A stretch of 64,000 bases of DNA, from positions 238,829-302,828 of the forward strand of contig MDLA01000126.1 in NCBI GenBank assembly GCA_001730015.1, in the 5' to 3' direction. The notes under the pieces were generated by a model. That model was not told the DNA's origin and ran no database searches. It saw only the letters and a program-made list of their open reading frames with translations. Both the position numbers and the translations under genes were made by a program. Below, one piece after another: positions 44,700 to 53,655 of the stretch. Position 1 is the stretch's first letter. Every line of letters starts with the position of its first letter. The stretch is from Chromatiales bacterium (ex Bugula neritina AB1). GTDB taxonomy: Bacteria; Pseudomonadota; Gammaproteobacteria; Granulosicoccales; Granulosicoccaceae.

Positions 44700-46403
44700 A
44701 TGGATTGGGCGTGTAGGAGAAACCTGACTGTGTACTACGCAGCGCCGCGAGCACGGGATGAGATTATCGAGCAACTCGATCTTATCCTGCGTAGCGAGGA
44801 TTTTAAAAAATCTCCAAGATTGCGTAAATTTCTTAAATACGTGGTCTTCGAGACGATTGACAAAGAAGTGGATACTATCCGTTCCTATGTAATCGCCGTT
44901 GAAGTATTCAACAAGGGATCGTCTTTTGATCCGGGTGATCCGTATGTACGAAATATAGCCAGGCTCGTGCGAGCAGGTCTTAAGAGCTACTATCAAAGAG
45001 AAGGTAGCAAGGCGGCAGTGCGAATAGATGTTCCAGCCGGTAATTATATCGCCACGTTTGCTCCCCTTAATCGAGTCGAGGCTGAGCCGGCCGTTGTAAA
45101 TGATCCATCGGCTGTGGCTACTCTGCCGGTTCAAAGCGACATTGATTTAAAGCCGTTAGCAACAACAGCGTTCGCAGAATCAGGGATGGGAGGGCTGTTG
45201 CCAACGGTTGCTGTTGTCCCAATGCGATTCCTTGGTACTGGCGATAGCAATGAGTCGGTAATTGGCGAGGTGCTGGCGAGCAATGTCATTGCCGGGTTAT
45301 CTAAATCTTCACATTTAAATGTTATTTCCCGATTGAGTACATCTCAGTTCAGGGAGTCAGAGTGGCAACTGAATGAGCTGGTTGATCAATTGAATGCGGA
45401 CTACGCCGTGTCGGGCAGCTACCGATGTGCTGTAGGTAAAATATGGCTTGCTGTAGAAATAGCTGATTGTCGGACGTTGGAGGTGATCTGGGCAGATGAG
45501 TTGCAATGCGCGGTCGACAAATTACTGATGGCCGAAGACGATGTAGTCGATGAGGTTATCCAGCAAGCATCGCGGGTTGTGCTCTATCAGGAGATTCGGC
45601 GTGCTGCAGTCGAGCCTATGGCAGATCTGGCGTTACATACCAAGCTGGTCGCCGGTATTCGATACATGCACAATGGTTCGCCCGAACTTTTTAACACAGC
45701 CAGAAATCTCTTTAGTGCGGTTTTCGCGAAACAGCCGGATCACCCCACGGTTCATGCGCTGCTGGCGCAGTGGTATATGCTCAAATTGAATCGCAGTGGT
45801 AGCTGGTCCCTGCAGGCTGACATGAAGGATAAATCAAATGTTGTTTATCACTGTGAGCGGGCTTTAGAGCGAAATCCCGGACACCCACTGGGGCTCACCA
45901 TGCTGGGCCTCATTGAAACGCACATGAACCTTGACCCTGACAAAGGCCTTGAGATTTACAACCGGGCTGCTCAACTGAACCCCAATGAGCCTTTAGTGTA
46001 TGCGTGCAAAGCAGCTGCTTTGTCTTACAAGGAGCACGGTGACGAAGCGATTGAATCTGCCAACAAGGCGTTCAAACTGTCACCCATTGATCCACAGTTG
46101 CACTTATTCCATACCTGTGCCGCCGCAGCGCACTATGCTGCCGGAAATATTAATGAAGCGGCGAAGCACGCTAATAGTGGTTTTGAGCTCAACCCGAATC
46201 ATGCGTCGAACCTTCGCACACTGGTGGCGGTTCAGGTTGACCAGGGTGATCTTCGAACGGCAAAAAAAACAGCTGAAAGATTGCTGTGCACGGATCCCGG
46301 GTTCACAACAAAGAGCTATTTGTCACGTTCTCCGAATGCTGCCTATCCAAGTGGCCGTAAAATAGCGATGAAACTTGAAGCTGCCGGTGTGCCGCGCGGC
46401 TAG
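44700..46403 (+). CDS. TPR protein with N-terminal winged-helix-like domain
   Basis: A 567-residue cytosolic protein. The first 110 residues (IIEQLDLILRSEDFKKSPRL ... VRNIARLVRAGLKSYYQREG ... IDVPAGNYIATF) match the N-terminal domain common in alphaproteobacterial TPR proteins once named adenylate cyclases. A TolB-like segment follows (TVAVVPMRFLGTGDSNES), then at least four TPR repeats (about 320-540). No cyclase catalytic domain is present. It is probably a scaffold or regulator. ATG 44700 with GGA upstream is preferred; GTG 44574 would add 42 unlikely residues. Confidence 0.78.
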   Translation: MDWACRRNLTVYYAAPRARDEIIEQLDLILRSEDFKKSPRLRKFLKYVVFETIDKEVDTIRSYVIAVEVFNKGSSFDPGDPYVRNIARLVRAGLKSYYQREGSKAAVRIDVPAGNYIATFAPLNRVEAEPAVVNDPSAVATLPVQSDIDLKPLATTAFAESGMGGLLPTVAVVPMRFLGTGDSNESVIGEVLASNVIAGLSKSSHLNVISRLSTSQFRESEWQLNELVDQLNADYAVSGSYRCAVGKIWLAVEIADCRTLEVIWADELQCAVDKLLMAEDDVVDEVIQQASRVVLYQEIRRAAVEPMADLALHTKLVAGIRYMHNGSPELFNTARNLFSAVFAKQPDHPTVHALLAQWYMLKLNRSGSWSLQADMKDKSNVVYHCERALERNPGHPLGLTMLGLIETHMNLDPDKGLEIYNRAAQLNPNEPLVYACKAAALSYKEHGDEAIESANKAFKLSPIDPQLHLFHTCAAAAHYAAGNINEAAKHANSGFELNPNHASNLRTLVAVQVDQGDLRTAKKTAERLLCTDPGFTTKSYLSRSPNAAYPSGRKIAMKLEAAGVPRG

Positions 46404-46582
46404 TGATCCATCAGTACCTAGTGCCCATCCATAAACCAGCGCTACTGCGGACCATTCAAGCACGCGATCTTTCACCGACCACATCTAGTTATTTAGAATG
46501 ACTAAACGCCCAAATGTGGTAGGCGAAATCTCACGCACCTGAATGATCCTCGCAACGCCCCGGTTTATAGACGGACACTACA

Positions 46583-46711
46583 CTAGGTGGCTGTCCGAGA
46601 ACTGGAATTTTACAAAACGACATACCATATGTAGCGATTGTGATCTTACTTATCTCTATATCTGGTATGTATAATTCTATTTTTCTAGTTCTCGGACAGG
46701 CTCCTAGGTGG
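46583..46711. repeat. MITE-like palindromic element, family C
   Basis: A 117-bp element (46587-46703) with inverted ends GTGGCTGTCCGAGAACT and AGTTCTCGGACAGGCTC, and CTAGGTGG repeated on both sides, of which CTAG may be the target duplication. The arms align over about 45 bases, so single strands would fold into a long hairpin. Only one copy in the window. Confidence 0.75.
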
Positions 46712-46794
46712 AATTTTCCGCCTTTTGTAGAAATATAAAATTATCAAGCCTATTTGAAAGTAACAGCCTTTGATATTTGAGCAATAGTTGTGCT

Positions 46795-47628
46795 CTACAA
46801 TAAACTTGTAACGGCCTTTCGTGCGCGCTTGCGAGTGGTGGTTGCATATTGTCCGGCCGAGTGGTCGTCTTTAGCCGGATCTGCATGGCGTATTGTTTTC
46901 TGAAATCCATCCCAGTGGATGTCGTTCATTCCAGCTGCTCCGGGTTGATCCATGGCTATACTACGGTGATCCGAAGCGATTAGACTCTCACGAGCATAAC
47001 AGTCCCGATGTATAGGTTGTATTTGAAACAAGGGGTCCTGCGCCGGAATCTCTATAATGGTGTTTGTGACCTGCAATTTTAAATTGATGAATAAAGGGGC
47101 AGGGCCAAACTGGTCTGTCTCTACAATTCCTTCAAAGCAAAACAGCTGTTTAGATTTCTGCACATTGGCAATTGGCCTGACAAGTATGCTCCAGTTTTTC
47201 CGCGTACTGACCAGTAACCCCGACCATACTTGCACATAACCCGGAATTCCCAGGCTAGTAACAAACGGTGGTGCCATATTATGTAAATGTCGCGGGCAAT
47301 GCGGATTCCACCAATGGTCCATGTCGGGCAACTGCTCTGAGGAAAGGCGTTGCCATTCATCGCCATGCGCGATATATATATCGACACCATCAAACCACAG
47401 CTGCAGATCACTAGCTGGAAATGCGTACCATCCAAATGCTGATGCAGTGGTCATGGCTTCACAATATTGGTACGCTTGGGCGGGAATGGTGCCGAGCGCT
47501 GTGCGATCGGCACTCATTGCGGGCAGAGCGTACGGGTAGGCCTTAAAAAAAGTAATAACCGGCTCATTTTCCTGGTCGGTGCTCATTGGTGCTTTTGATG
47601 AATCGGTATCTTTAATTGTTTCGGCCAT
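46795..47628 (-). CDS. DUF6065 family protein
   Basis: A 277-residue cytosolic protein of the DUF6065 family, rich in Trp, His and Cys. Conserved blocks are ITFFKAYPYALPAMSADR, YQYCEAMTTASAFGWYAFP, HWWNPHCPRHLHNMAPPFV and GYVQVWSGLLVSTRKNWSILVRP. The HCPRHLH cluster looks capable of binding a metal, but no function is known. It starts 35 bp after the stop of a 61-residue repeat protein on the same strand, so they are probably co-expressed. The C-terminal 30 residues are basic and probably disordered. Confidence 0.8.
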   Translation of the reverse strand: MAETIKDTDSSKAPMSTDQENEPVITFFKAYPYALPAMSADRTALGTIPAQAYQYCEAMTTASAFGWYAFPASDLQLWFDGVDIYIAHGDEWQRLSSEQLPDMDHWWNPHCPRHLHNMAPPFVTSLGIPGYVQVWSGLLVSTRKNWSILVRPIANVQKSKQLFCFEGIVETDQFGPAPLFINLKLQVTNTIIEIPAQDPLFQIQPIHRDCYARESLIASDHRSIAMDQPGAAGMNDIHWDGFQKTIRHADPAKDDHSAGQYATTTRKRARKAVTSLL

Positions 47629-47662
47629 CTTCTCTGCTCATATTGCGTCTATAGAGCACATC

Positions 47663-47848
47663 CTAGCTTGTTTGCTGGATATGCTTTTTTACCGCTGAGG
47701 GCTGGTTTGCAAACCCCATTGCTGTAGTCGCTTTTGTTTGCGGGGCAGGTTTGGATTTTTTTATGTGCTGCTTAACCGAGGTGGGCTGATTGGCAAAACC
47801 CATAGCGGATTTAGCGGTTTTATTTGGATTTAATGTTGTTGGTTTCAT
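47663..47848 (-). CDS. 61-aa protein with two AMGFANQP repeats
   Basis: Starts MKPTTLNPNKTAKS and holds AMGFANQP twice (15-22 and 43-50), each followed by xxVKxHI (25-29 and 53-57). Between lies a Lys/Pro/Gln-rich linker. Across the 13 repeated codons eight differ but only one changes the residue, so selection acts on the peptide. GAGAAA lies before the ATG at 47848. It is co-directional with the DUF6065 gene and may encode its substrate or partner; a precursor of a modified peptide is possible. The open frame extends 39 codons upstream but without protein-like content. Confidence 0.7.
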   Translation of the reverse strand: MKPTTLNPNKTAKSAMGFANQPTSVKQHIKKSKPAPQTKATTAMGFANQPSAVKKHIQQTS

Positions 47849-48452
47849 GGTTTCATTTTCTCTAAAAGAAGTTAATTTGCACCGGCAAATTTCCGGTACG
47901 ACTACAAGGCTAGTAGAAAAAAATCCTCTTTTTTCGCGGTACAGTATCTTGGTTATACGATACATCAGCTCGAAACCGAATTCCCCACCTGTTGCCAGGC
48001 GTGGTGAGCCAAAATAAGACTGCCACTCGATGCTCTGTAAATGCTAACGTGTGGTAAGTTTCAAAAACTGTTCATGAGAGCTTGTCAGTTGCTTCGCCTG
48101 TTTCTGCAACAAACAGGAGACGTAGCGCGCAGGTAGTGTTTACCCCGTTTTCAAAAGCTGCATCGTAGCTGTGGGCTGAACAGCGGGCGCACTAATGGCG
48201 GTCGAGATAAGTGCATTGATTGTGATAAACTGTATTTTCAACTCCGAAACCCTATGAATACAGCTACTAGCAGGGCGCCTGGTTGATATTGAGTCATTAA
48301 TGGAATTTGTAGGTTACAGTACACTAGAGTCAGCGACCGACGCTGATGATTGCACGCTTATATCCCTTTGAATTGTGGGCTTATTGTCCGATACAGAAAC
48401 CTGCGCAGTAGGCACAATCCGAAATTGTTGTTTCTTTGAGAGGAAAAGAATT
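47849..48452. other. Intergenic region upstream of the repeat protein and monooxygenase-like gene
   Basis: About 600 bp between divergent genes, so it holds promoters for both. The inverted repeat ACCGG-N7-CCGGT (47881-47897) lies 33 bp before the repeat-protein start and could be an operator or leader hairpin. I see no other gene. Confidence 0.5.
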
Positions 48453-48815
48453 ATGGCATTAGAAGACAATCTCTGTACGCTCGTCCCTTATTTTACTGTT
48501 CAAGATGGCAAGCTGGAAGATTTTAAAGCGCTTGGAGAGCAGATGGTGGAGCGAACCCGCGGAGAGAAAGAGTGTGTATTTTACGGCTTTAGTTTTAGTG
48601 GGCAGCGTGCGTTTTGCCGGGAAGGTTATACCTCCGCCGGCGGAATACTTGCGCACCTTGAGAATGTAGATGCGTTACTGAAGCAAGCGCTGGCAATTGC
48701 GAGCCTCGATTCACTCGAAGTGCACGCGCCGGCATCTGAAGTTGAGAAGCTTCTAGAGCCATTGGCAGCTCTCAACCCGGTGTATTTTACAATGGAAACC
48801 GGGTTTAGAAACTGA
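48453..48815 (+). CDS. Small ABM-like (antibiotic monooxygenase-fold) protein
   Basis: A 120-residue soluble protein. The pattern LVPYFTVQDGKLEDFKALGEQMVERTRGEKECVFYGFSF resembles the first half of ABM-fold dimeric alpha-beta barrels, with later REGYTSAGGILAHLEN fitting the usual E-x-[WY]-xxxxxxxxH region. The fold is shared by monooxygenases and many proteins without that activity. ATG 48453 has AGAGGAAAAG upstream. It converges on mnmH with nine bases between. Confidence 0.72.
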   Translation: MALEDNLCTLVPYFTVQDGKLEDFKALGEQMVERTRGEKECVFYGFSFSGQRAFCREGYTSAGGILAHLENVDALLKQALAIASLDSLEVHAPASEVEKLLEPLAALNPVYFTMETGFRN

Positions 48816-48824
48816 CCGATAATT

Positions 48825-49916
48825 TCAGGGCTGCCGGGTTCTTGCCCAGTAGCTTACTTCATCAGCTGTGCCGGTAAAGATCACCTTGCGATTTTTTGAG
48901 CGCAGCTGATAATCATACATCGGATCGTAGTACTCTGTAAGAAGCATTGATATATAAGGGTGATAGGCTGTTGTATCATTGTTTAACCGGTGTTGTTTTA
49001 ATCCAGCTTCAAATAGACATCGGCTTTTTTCGGTTTTATCAGCGCCGAATCTTTTCCTGATGCGGTGCAATGCTGATCGATGGTGTTCAGCAAATAGATC
49101 GCTGCCTTTCTCGGTGCCGAATCGGGCTACGTACATTTGGTGTAAGTTTATAATGTAGTCAGTCTCGGCTACTTGAATACGGCGCTCGATGGGCGCTTTG
49201 AGTAACACTAGCGGTAGTGTCAGCATTCTATTTCTAAGCTGCTGTGGTATAGCCAGGCGACCGATTAATTTACCTTCGTCTTCAATGTATATTTGCCGTG
49301 GGTTTTGTGCCGCCAGCTGTAACATTGATACAGCCAGTGAATTTTCAAAATCGATAGTGGTTGGTTGCGGGCTTGCCATGCGACCAAAGCTTGAACCACG
49401 GTGTCGGGCCAGTCCTTCCAGATCAATGCTGGCGGGCAGGCGTTTTAACAGGAGTGTTTTTCCACTTCCGGTTCGACCGCCAATCAGCACGAACGGCAAT
49501 GTTGCAGATAATTGATCGAGGTGCTCAATGAGGCGCTTTCGAAGAGACTTATAGCCCCCGGGAATTAAAGGATAGTCGATTCCGTCTTCAGCCAGCCACT
49601 TTTGTGTAATCCGTGATCTCAATCCTCCTCTAAAGCAATATAGATATCCTTCTGGATTCTTTGTGATGAAGTGTCGCCATGCTTTCAGCAGAGATGCCCT
49701 GATCTCCGGGGTAATTAATTCCATACCCAGCTCGATTGCTTTGTCTTGCCCTTTTTCCTTGTATCGAATGCCTATGAGGTGACGTTGTTCATCGTTCAGC
49801 AGTGGAATGTTGGTGGCACCGGGAAACGCTCCGCGATTAAATTCCACTGGTGCCCTGACATCAAGCAACGGTGTGTTGTTGCATAGAAGTCTGGTTGGAT
49901 CAGCAAGGGTATTCAA
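48825..49916 (-). CDS. mnmH: tRNA 2-selenouridine synthase
   Basis: A 363-residue enzyme that exchanges sulfur for selenium (via a geranylated intermediate) at the wobble uridine of Lys, Glu and Gln tRNAs. N-terminal rhodanese domain with the catalytic cysteine in YCFRGGLRS (about 95), then a P-loop GGRTGSGKT near 146. Full length. The partner selD is not in the window. It is preceded by the dehydrogenase gene at 49989 with 72 bp between. Confidence 0.92.
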   Translation of the reverse strand: MNTLADPTRLLCNNTPLLDVRAPVEFNRGAFPGATNIPLLNDEQRHLIGIRYKEKGQDKAIELGMELITPEIRASLLKAWRHFITKNPEGYLYCFRGGLRSRITQKWLAEDGIDYPLIPGGYKSLRKRLIEHLDQLSATLPFVLIGGRTGSGKTLLLKRLPASIDLEGLARHRGSSFGRMASPQPTTIDFENSLAVSMLQLAAQNPRQIYIEDEGKLIGRLAIPQQLRNRMLTLPLVLLKAPIERRIQVAETDYIINLHQMYVARFGTEKGSDLFAEHHRSALHRIRKRFGADKTEKSRCLFEAGLKQHRLNNDTTAYHPYISMLLTEYYDPMYDYQLRSKNRKVIFTGTADEVSYWARTRQP

Positions 49917-49988
49917 GAGTGGTCAGATCAGTTTGTACTTTGTCTGTTTCAAGGTATTCGATAGTTCGCTGGAATCTGAAAAACCGGG

Positions 49989-50882
49989 CTAGTTCTGACG
50001 CTTGAGTTCTGCACCGACAATTTCCTCGGTGATTTTAGTCACGCTCCAGTTGTCGCTGTCAGGGTATTTGGTGATACCGGCTTGAAACAATTGCATTGCC
50101 ATGGAAGCAGTAAATAGAGGCACCCCTAGTTCCCTGGCTAAATCCATACTGATAGTCAGGTCTTTATACATGGTAGAGATGTGACTGCCAGTATCGTTGA
50201 ATTGCCGGTCGATTATATTTTCCAGTGAAGTCCGGGTAATCACACTGCCGGCGCTCGATGTATTGAATACCTTCTGTAATACCTCTGCATCAACGCCCGC
50301 TTGTGCTGCCAGTACAGATGCTTCGAAGGTGGCACTGAAAATTGAACCGATCAGGGATTGCAGACATGCTTTGACTGTCTGCCCCATGCCGATATCGGTG
50401 CCGACTCGATGAATGGTACCGCTGACGGCATCCATTACGTCGACATAGGTATCCAGGACTTCGTTCTGGCCCGCCGCCATTAGAGTGAGTGTGCCCGCCT
50501 GTGCACCGGGATAGCCACCGCTGACAGGTGAATCTATCAGGTGAATGTCGCTCCCGTTCAGGCCTTGATCTATCTCCCTGGCTTCAGAGGCGTTGATGGT
50601 TGCTGTAAGCAGTATCACGCTACCTGCTTTCATTGTAGTGATTAGCCCGTCGCCCAGAATTACCTCTTTGGCTTCATCGCCGGTCATCACCATCACGAAC
50701 ACAGCATCAGCATTGCGGCCGACGTCGGCGGAGGAATTCATTTTATAGCCCCCCATCTCCGCGAATGCGTCCATACGATGTGGCAAGAGGTCTCGGCCAC
50801 AGACTTCGAAGCCTGCTTTAATCAGGTTCTTTGCGAGCCCGGAACCCATATTGCCGATTCCGATTACACCAACCTTTTTCAT
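49989..50882 (-). CDS. Beta-hydroxyacid dehydrogenase (HIBADH family)
   Basis: A 297-residue NAD(P)-dependent dehydrogenase. The Rossmann motif GIGNMGSGLAKNL is at about 6-18, the substrate loop DSPVSGGYPGAQAG near 117-130 and the catalytic lysine in GMGQTVKACLQSL near 170. In that last motif Gln stands where most members have Asn, as in the L-threonate dehydrogenase branch. The substrate is therefore not certain; a sugar-acid-type substrate is likely. It stands alone between mnmH and the Crp-type regulator. Confidence 0.88.
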   Translation of the reverse strand: MKKVGVIGIGNMGSGLAKNLIKAGFEVCGRDLLPHRMDAFAEMGGYKMNSSADVGRNADAVFVMVMTGDEAKEVILGDGLITTMKAGSVILLTATINASEAREIDQGLNGSDIHLIDSPVSGGYPGAQAGTLTLMAAGQNEVLDTYVDVMDAVSGTIHRVGTDIGMGQTVKACLQSLIGSIFSATFEASVLAAQAGVDAEVLQKVFNTSSAGSVITRTSLENIIDRQFNDTGSHISTMYKDLTISMDLARELGVPLFTASMAMQLFQAGITKYPDSDNWSVTKITEEIVGAELKRQN

Positions 50883-50955
50883 TTTGCGCTCCGCTGGACT
50901 GGGTTCCGGTGGTTCTGGTCCATTCTGGTGAGTTTTGCTGGTGAGTTTTGTCTGT

Positions 50956-51621
50956 CTACCAGTTTCTGGGTAGTGATTTGAGTATATATAACCGTTTGTC
51001 TCGCATTTCGATGTATTCGCCTTTGAGTAACTCAGCCATCACCTTGCCGACCATCTCCCTCGATGCGCCGATCATATTGCCAAGATCCTGATGTGAGTAA
51101 CGCTTCGGGAGTGAAATTTTTCCGTTCTCGTCTGTCACAGAGATTTCCATCAGTTTGTCCGCTAGTCGACGATAAACGTTGTCCAGTGCGAGGCTGCGAA
51201 TACCTTCGGTTGCATCTCTGAGCCGTCGTGTCAGCGTTCTGATAATGCTGAGGGATATACTGGGATTGCTTGCAAGACAGGCGAGAAAATCCTCTTTGGA
51301 GACAGACAGAACCTGAGTTTTTTCGAGTGTCACAACAGAAGCAGATCTGGGTTCGTCGTCGAGAAGTGATATATCGCCGATGTAGCTCCCGGGCCCTTCT
51401 TCGTAAAGCACGAGCTCCCGGCCGTTCGAATCACCGACAAAAACTTTGGCAGAACCGGATTCTATGATGTACAGGCATTCTCCGGGTTCGCCCTGCGGCA
51501 TCATAACGGTGTTTCGTTTGAATATAAGCCGTCGACATTTGTCAGCTAGTTCCTGTAGCGCCTCATCGCTTAACTCATTGAAAATCGGGACTACTTTTAA
51601 CATCTGCACAGTGTCGTTCAC
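50956..51621 (-). CDS. Crp/Fnr-family transcriptional regulator
   Basis: A 221-residue regulator. Cyclic-nucleotide-binding fold at about 10-125 (LYIIESGSAKVFV, GPGSYIGDISLLDDEPRSASV), dimer helix, then the HTH in YSHQDLGNMIGASREMVGKVMAEL. No N-terminal cysteine cluster, so it is not an oxygen-sensing Fnr. I chose GTG 51621, preceded by GGAGG with eight bases between; a long upstream extension is open but lacks protein character. Effector unknown. Divergent from the SH3 protein. Confidence 0.88.
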   Translation of the reverse strand: MNDTVQMLKVVPIFNELSDEALQELADKCRRLIFKRNTVMMPQGEPGECLYIIESGSAKVFVGDSNGRELVLYEEGPGSYIGDISLLDDEPRSASVVTLEKTQVLSVSKEDFLACLASNPSISLSIIRTLTRRLRDATEGIRSLALDNVYRRLADKLMEISVTDENGKISLPKRYSHQDLGNMIGASREMVGKVMAELLKGEYIEMRDKRLYILKSLPRNW

Positions 51622-51883
51622 GGTCACACCCTCCGTGGTTCGGCTTTGGGGTCTGGTTAGTTTAGATTTTGTTGGATTCTGATGGAGGTAACGTGTGCTT
51701 CCGAGCGAATGCCGATTATAACCGGCGAGACATAGTATAGGCGAATTGAGGCATGCAATATCGCTAACTATCGGATGATTGGTTGTTGCTGTGAACATTA
51801 AGCGCATCCAATTTTCGATTGCCATATAATTGACGATTTCGTGTAAACTAATAGAAATTTCTGTTTCACAATCAGAGAACAAA

Positions 51884-52648
51884 GTGGCTCGAAAACAGAT
51901 GCAACGCGACAACCCGGATATCGACTTCGAAGATCTCGAAGAAGTCCCCCGGCGCGTGCGCGAATCCAGAGTCAAGGCAGGCATTATTGGTGTTTTCTCC
52001 TTTGTTTTTCTGCTGGCGCTGACGATTATTCTGATTCGAGGCAGTATGCCGGATATGACTCCTGAACAGATTGTACAAATGCAAGGGTATGAAGGGCAGC
52101 AAGCTCCCCGGCATATTTTCAACCTTTACAGTCTGAAGCAGCAGCGTGAAAGTGCGAGCGCAGCCAGCGGCGGTTCAGTGCTGCCGCGTGAATCGAGGGT
52201 TATTGACTCAGATGCCGAAGTGGTTGTTTTGAATTCCCAGCCTCTGAGCGCGGAGACCGGGCGGACGGCTGCTGGCGATGAAAATAACGCCTCGGAAAAT
52301 TCACCCGGCGGGCTGGAAGCTGCCGTCGAGCCCGCCGTGCTTTATGAAGGGGCTGAGCTGGCAAGGGTTCCGGATATCCGGTTAATACGACACATCGATG
52401 CTGCCGGTAAGACAAATGACAACTCCGAAGAATCTGTTCAATTGGGAGCGCTGCCTGTGCTGATTGTAAAAGGCGATCAGTCGTTGCTGCGATCGGGTCC
52501 GTCTCGGCAGAAGGATGTATTAAAAACGCTGTCTAAGGGGGACACAATTACTGTGTTTAACCATGAGGGCGATTGGGTCTATGTCGGTACCAACGATGGT
52601 TCATCCATCGTTGGTTATATGCACATCTCTCTATTCGAGCCAGAATAA
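51884..52648 (+). CDS. Membrane-anchored SH3-domain protein
   Basis: A 254-residue protein with one membrane helix (about 35-54, IGVFSFVFLLALTIILI), a disordered middle and a bacterial SH3 domain at the end (about 190-254, VLIVKGDQSLLRSGPSRQKDVLKTLSKGD ... WVYVGTNDG). Such domains bind peptidoglycan or envelope proteins. Start GTG 51884 is most plausible, with ATG 51899 as alternative. Divergent from the Crp-type gene. Confidence 0.78.
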   Translation: MARKQMQRDNPDIDFEDLEEVPRRVRESRVKAGIIGVFSFVFLLALTIILIRGSMPDMTPEQIVQMQGYEGQQAPRHIFNLYSLKQQRESASAASGGSVLPRESRVIDSDAEVVVLNSQPLSAETGRTAAGDENNASENSPGGLEAAVEPAVLYEGAELARVPDIRLIRHIDAAGKTNDNSEESVQLGALPVLIVKGDQSLLRSGPSRQKDVLKTLSKGDTITVFNHEGDWVYVGTNDGSSIVGYMHISLFEPE

Positions 52649-52673
52649 TTGAACCAGAGTAATTGAGGCAGAA

Positions 52674-52703
52674 TAAAAAAGGGCGCGCACTATGTACACG
52701 CCC
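52674..52703 (-). terminator. Intrinsic terminator of the 52786 gene
   Basis: Read on the minus strand: GGGCGTG, nine-base loop, CGCGCCC, then a run of T (complement of 52674-52680). The hairpin and T-run make it a good Rho-independent terminator for the exported-protein gene whose stop is 83 bp upstream. It may also stop plus-strand transcripts partly. Confidence 0.75.
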
Positions 52704-52785
52704 CTGGCGGTTGTCCGGGAATGAATAAACTGCCGCGGGTAAAGTAGTTCAGTTGAAGCAGGGTTAGCAGTTTAATAGAGAGGCT

Positions 52786-53418
52786 TTAGTGTCTTTCAAG
52801 CTGCCAGGCATCCTGTGACACCAGGTATCCGTTGACATACGTTTGCCGATCTATAGTCAGGGTGTTATCCAGCAGGGTTACCCGCTTGAGTTCCTCAACC
52901 GTTCTTACCGAGTTTCGTTCACTATTAAATGCTACGCGGGCGCTGCGAGTGTGGTATATATCACTGAAAATTATTGAATTAGGGCCGGAGAAAGTGATTG
53001 TACCGGTTTGCCATAAATTGTTGCTTTGGTTGGTTGTCGGGGATAGATATACCTTTTCTAACTTAACTTTTCGACGTGATTCCTTTTCTGCCTCAAGCCT
53101 GATAGCACCAGAAAAATTTTCGCTGATCTCCGCGTGTACTCTGTATTGAAAATCCTGACTGGTTGGTTTAGTGAAATGACCTTTACAGAGGGATTCAGAC
53201 TGTACTCCCTGCCATTTGCCTGATAAACGATCAGCGAAGCTTGTCAGCTTGTGCTTTTGCCCTGATTGAATAGGCTCGAATTCCAGTTCGAAGTATTGAT
53301 CAGAGCTTCCGTTCCCCAAAGTCGGGGTGAGCTGATTGCAATCGGCTGCGTTGGCAGAAGAAATAGTGCCTAGCACGGCAATAAAAATAACAGATAAAGC
53401 AGGATTTGTGACGCGCAT
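52786..53418 (-). CDS. Exported protein of unknown function
   Basis: A 210-residue protein with signal peptide MRVTNPALSVIFIAVLGTISSANA, cut after ANA. The mature part has two cysteines (ADCNQL and SLCKGHF) that may pair, and a beta-rich appearance. ATG 53418 is preceded by GGGAG with good spacing; an ATG 11 codons earlier is unlikely. No family recognised. An intrinsic terminator follows at 52674. Confidence 0.78.
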   Translation of the reverse strand: MRVTNPALSVIFIAVLGTISSANAADCNQLTPTLGNGSSDQYFELEFEPIQSGQKHKLTSFADRLSGKWQGVQSESLCKGHFTKPTSQDFQYRVHAEISENFSGAIRLEAEKESRRKVKLEKVYLSPTTNQSNNLWQTGTITFSGPNSIIFSDIYHTRSARVAFNSERNSVRTVEELKRVTLLDNTLTIDRQTYVNGYLVSQDAWQLERH

Positions 53419-53655
53419 CTTGTGCTCCCATACCTGATGGCAGAGTGCCACCTTTTGGTGCGCAGGGTATGGAAAAAGTACGCTTGGGTCGTTGACCGCA
53501 GTATCACATTCGGTATCCTGCGCTTCTGTGATCGCAGGTATTCGGGTGTCTATACTGTGTTATTTGTGATCAGTATTGCAACTCGTATCAAATTCTATAC
53601 ATGTCAATTAGCGTAAACTGCCTTGTTGAGACCAAAAGCATAAAATCAGGGCGAC

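Noticed and set aside
51622..52122. A long N-terminal extension of the Crp-type gene
   Set aside because: The extension has no domain, overlaps the divergent SH3 gene and is made redundant by a GGAGG-preceded GTG at 51621.
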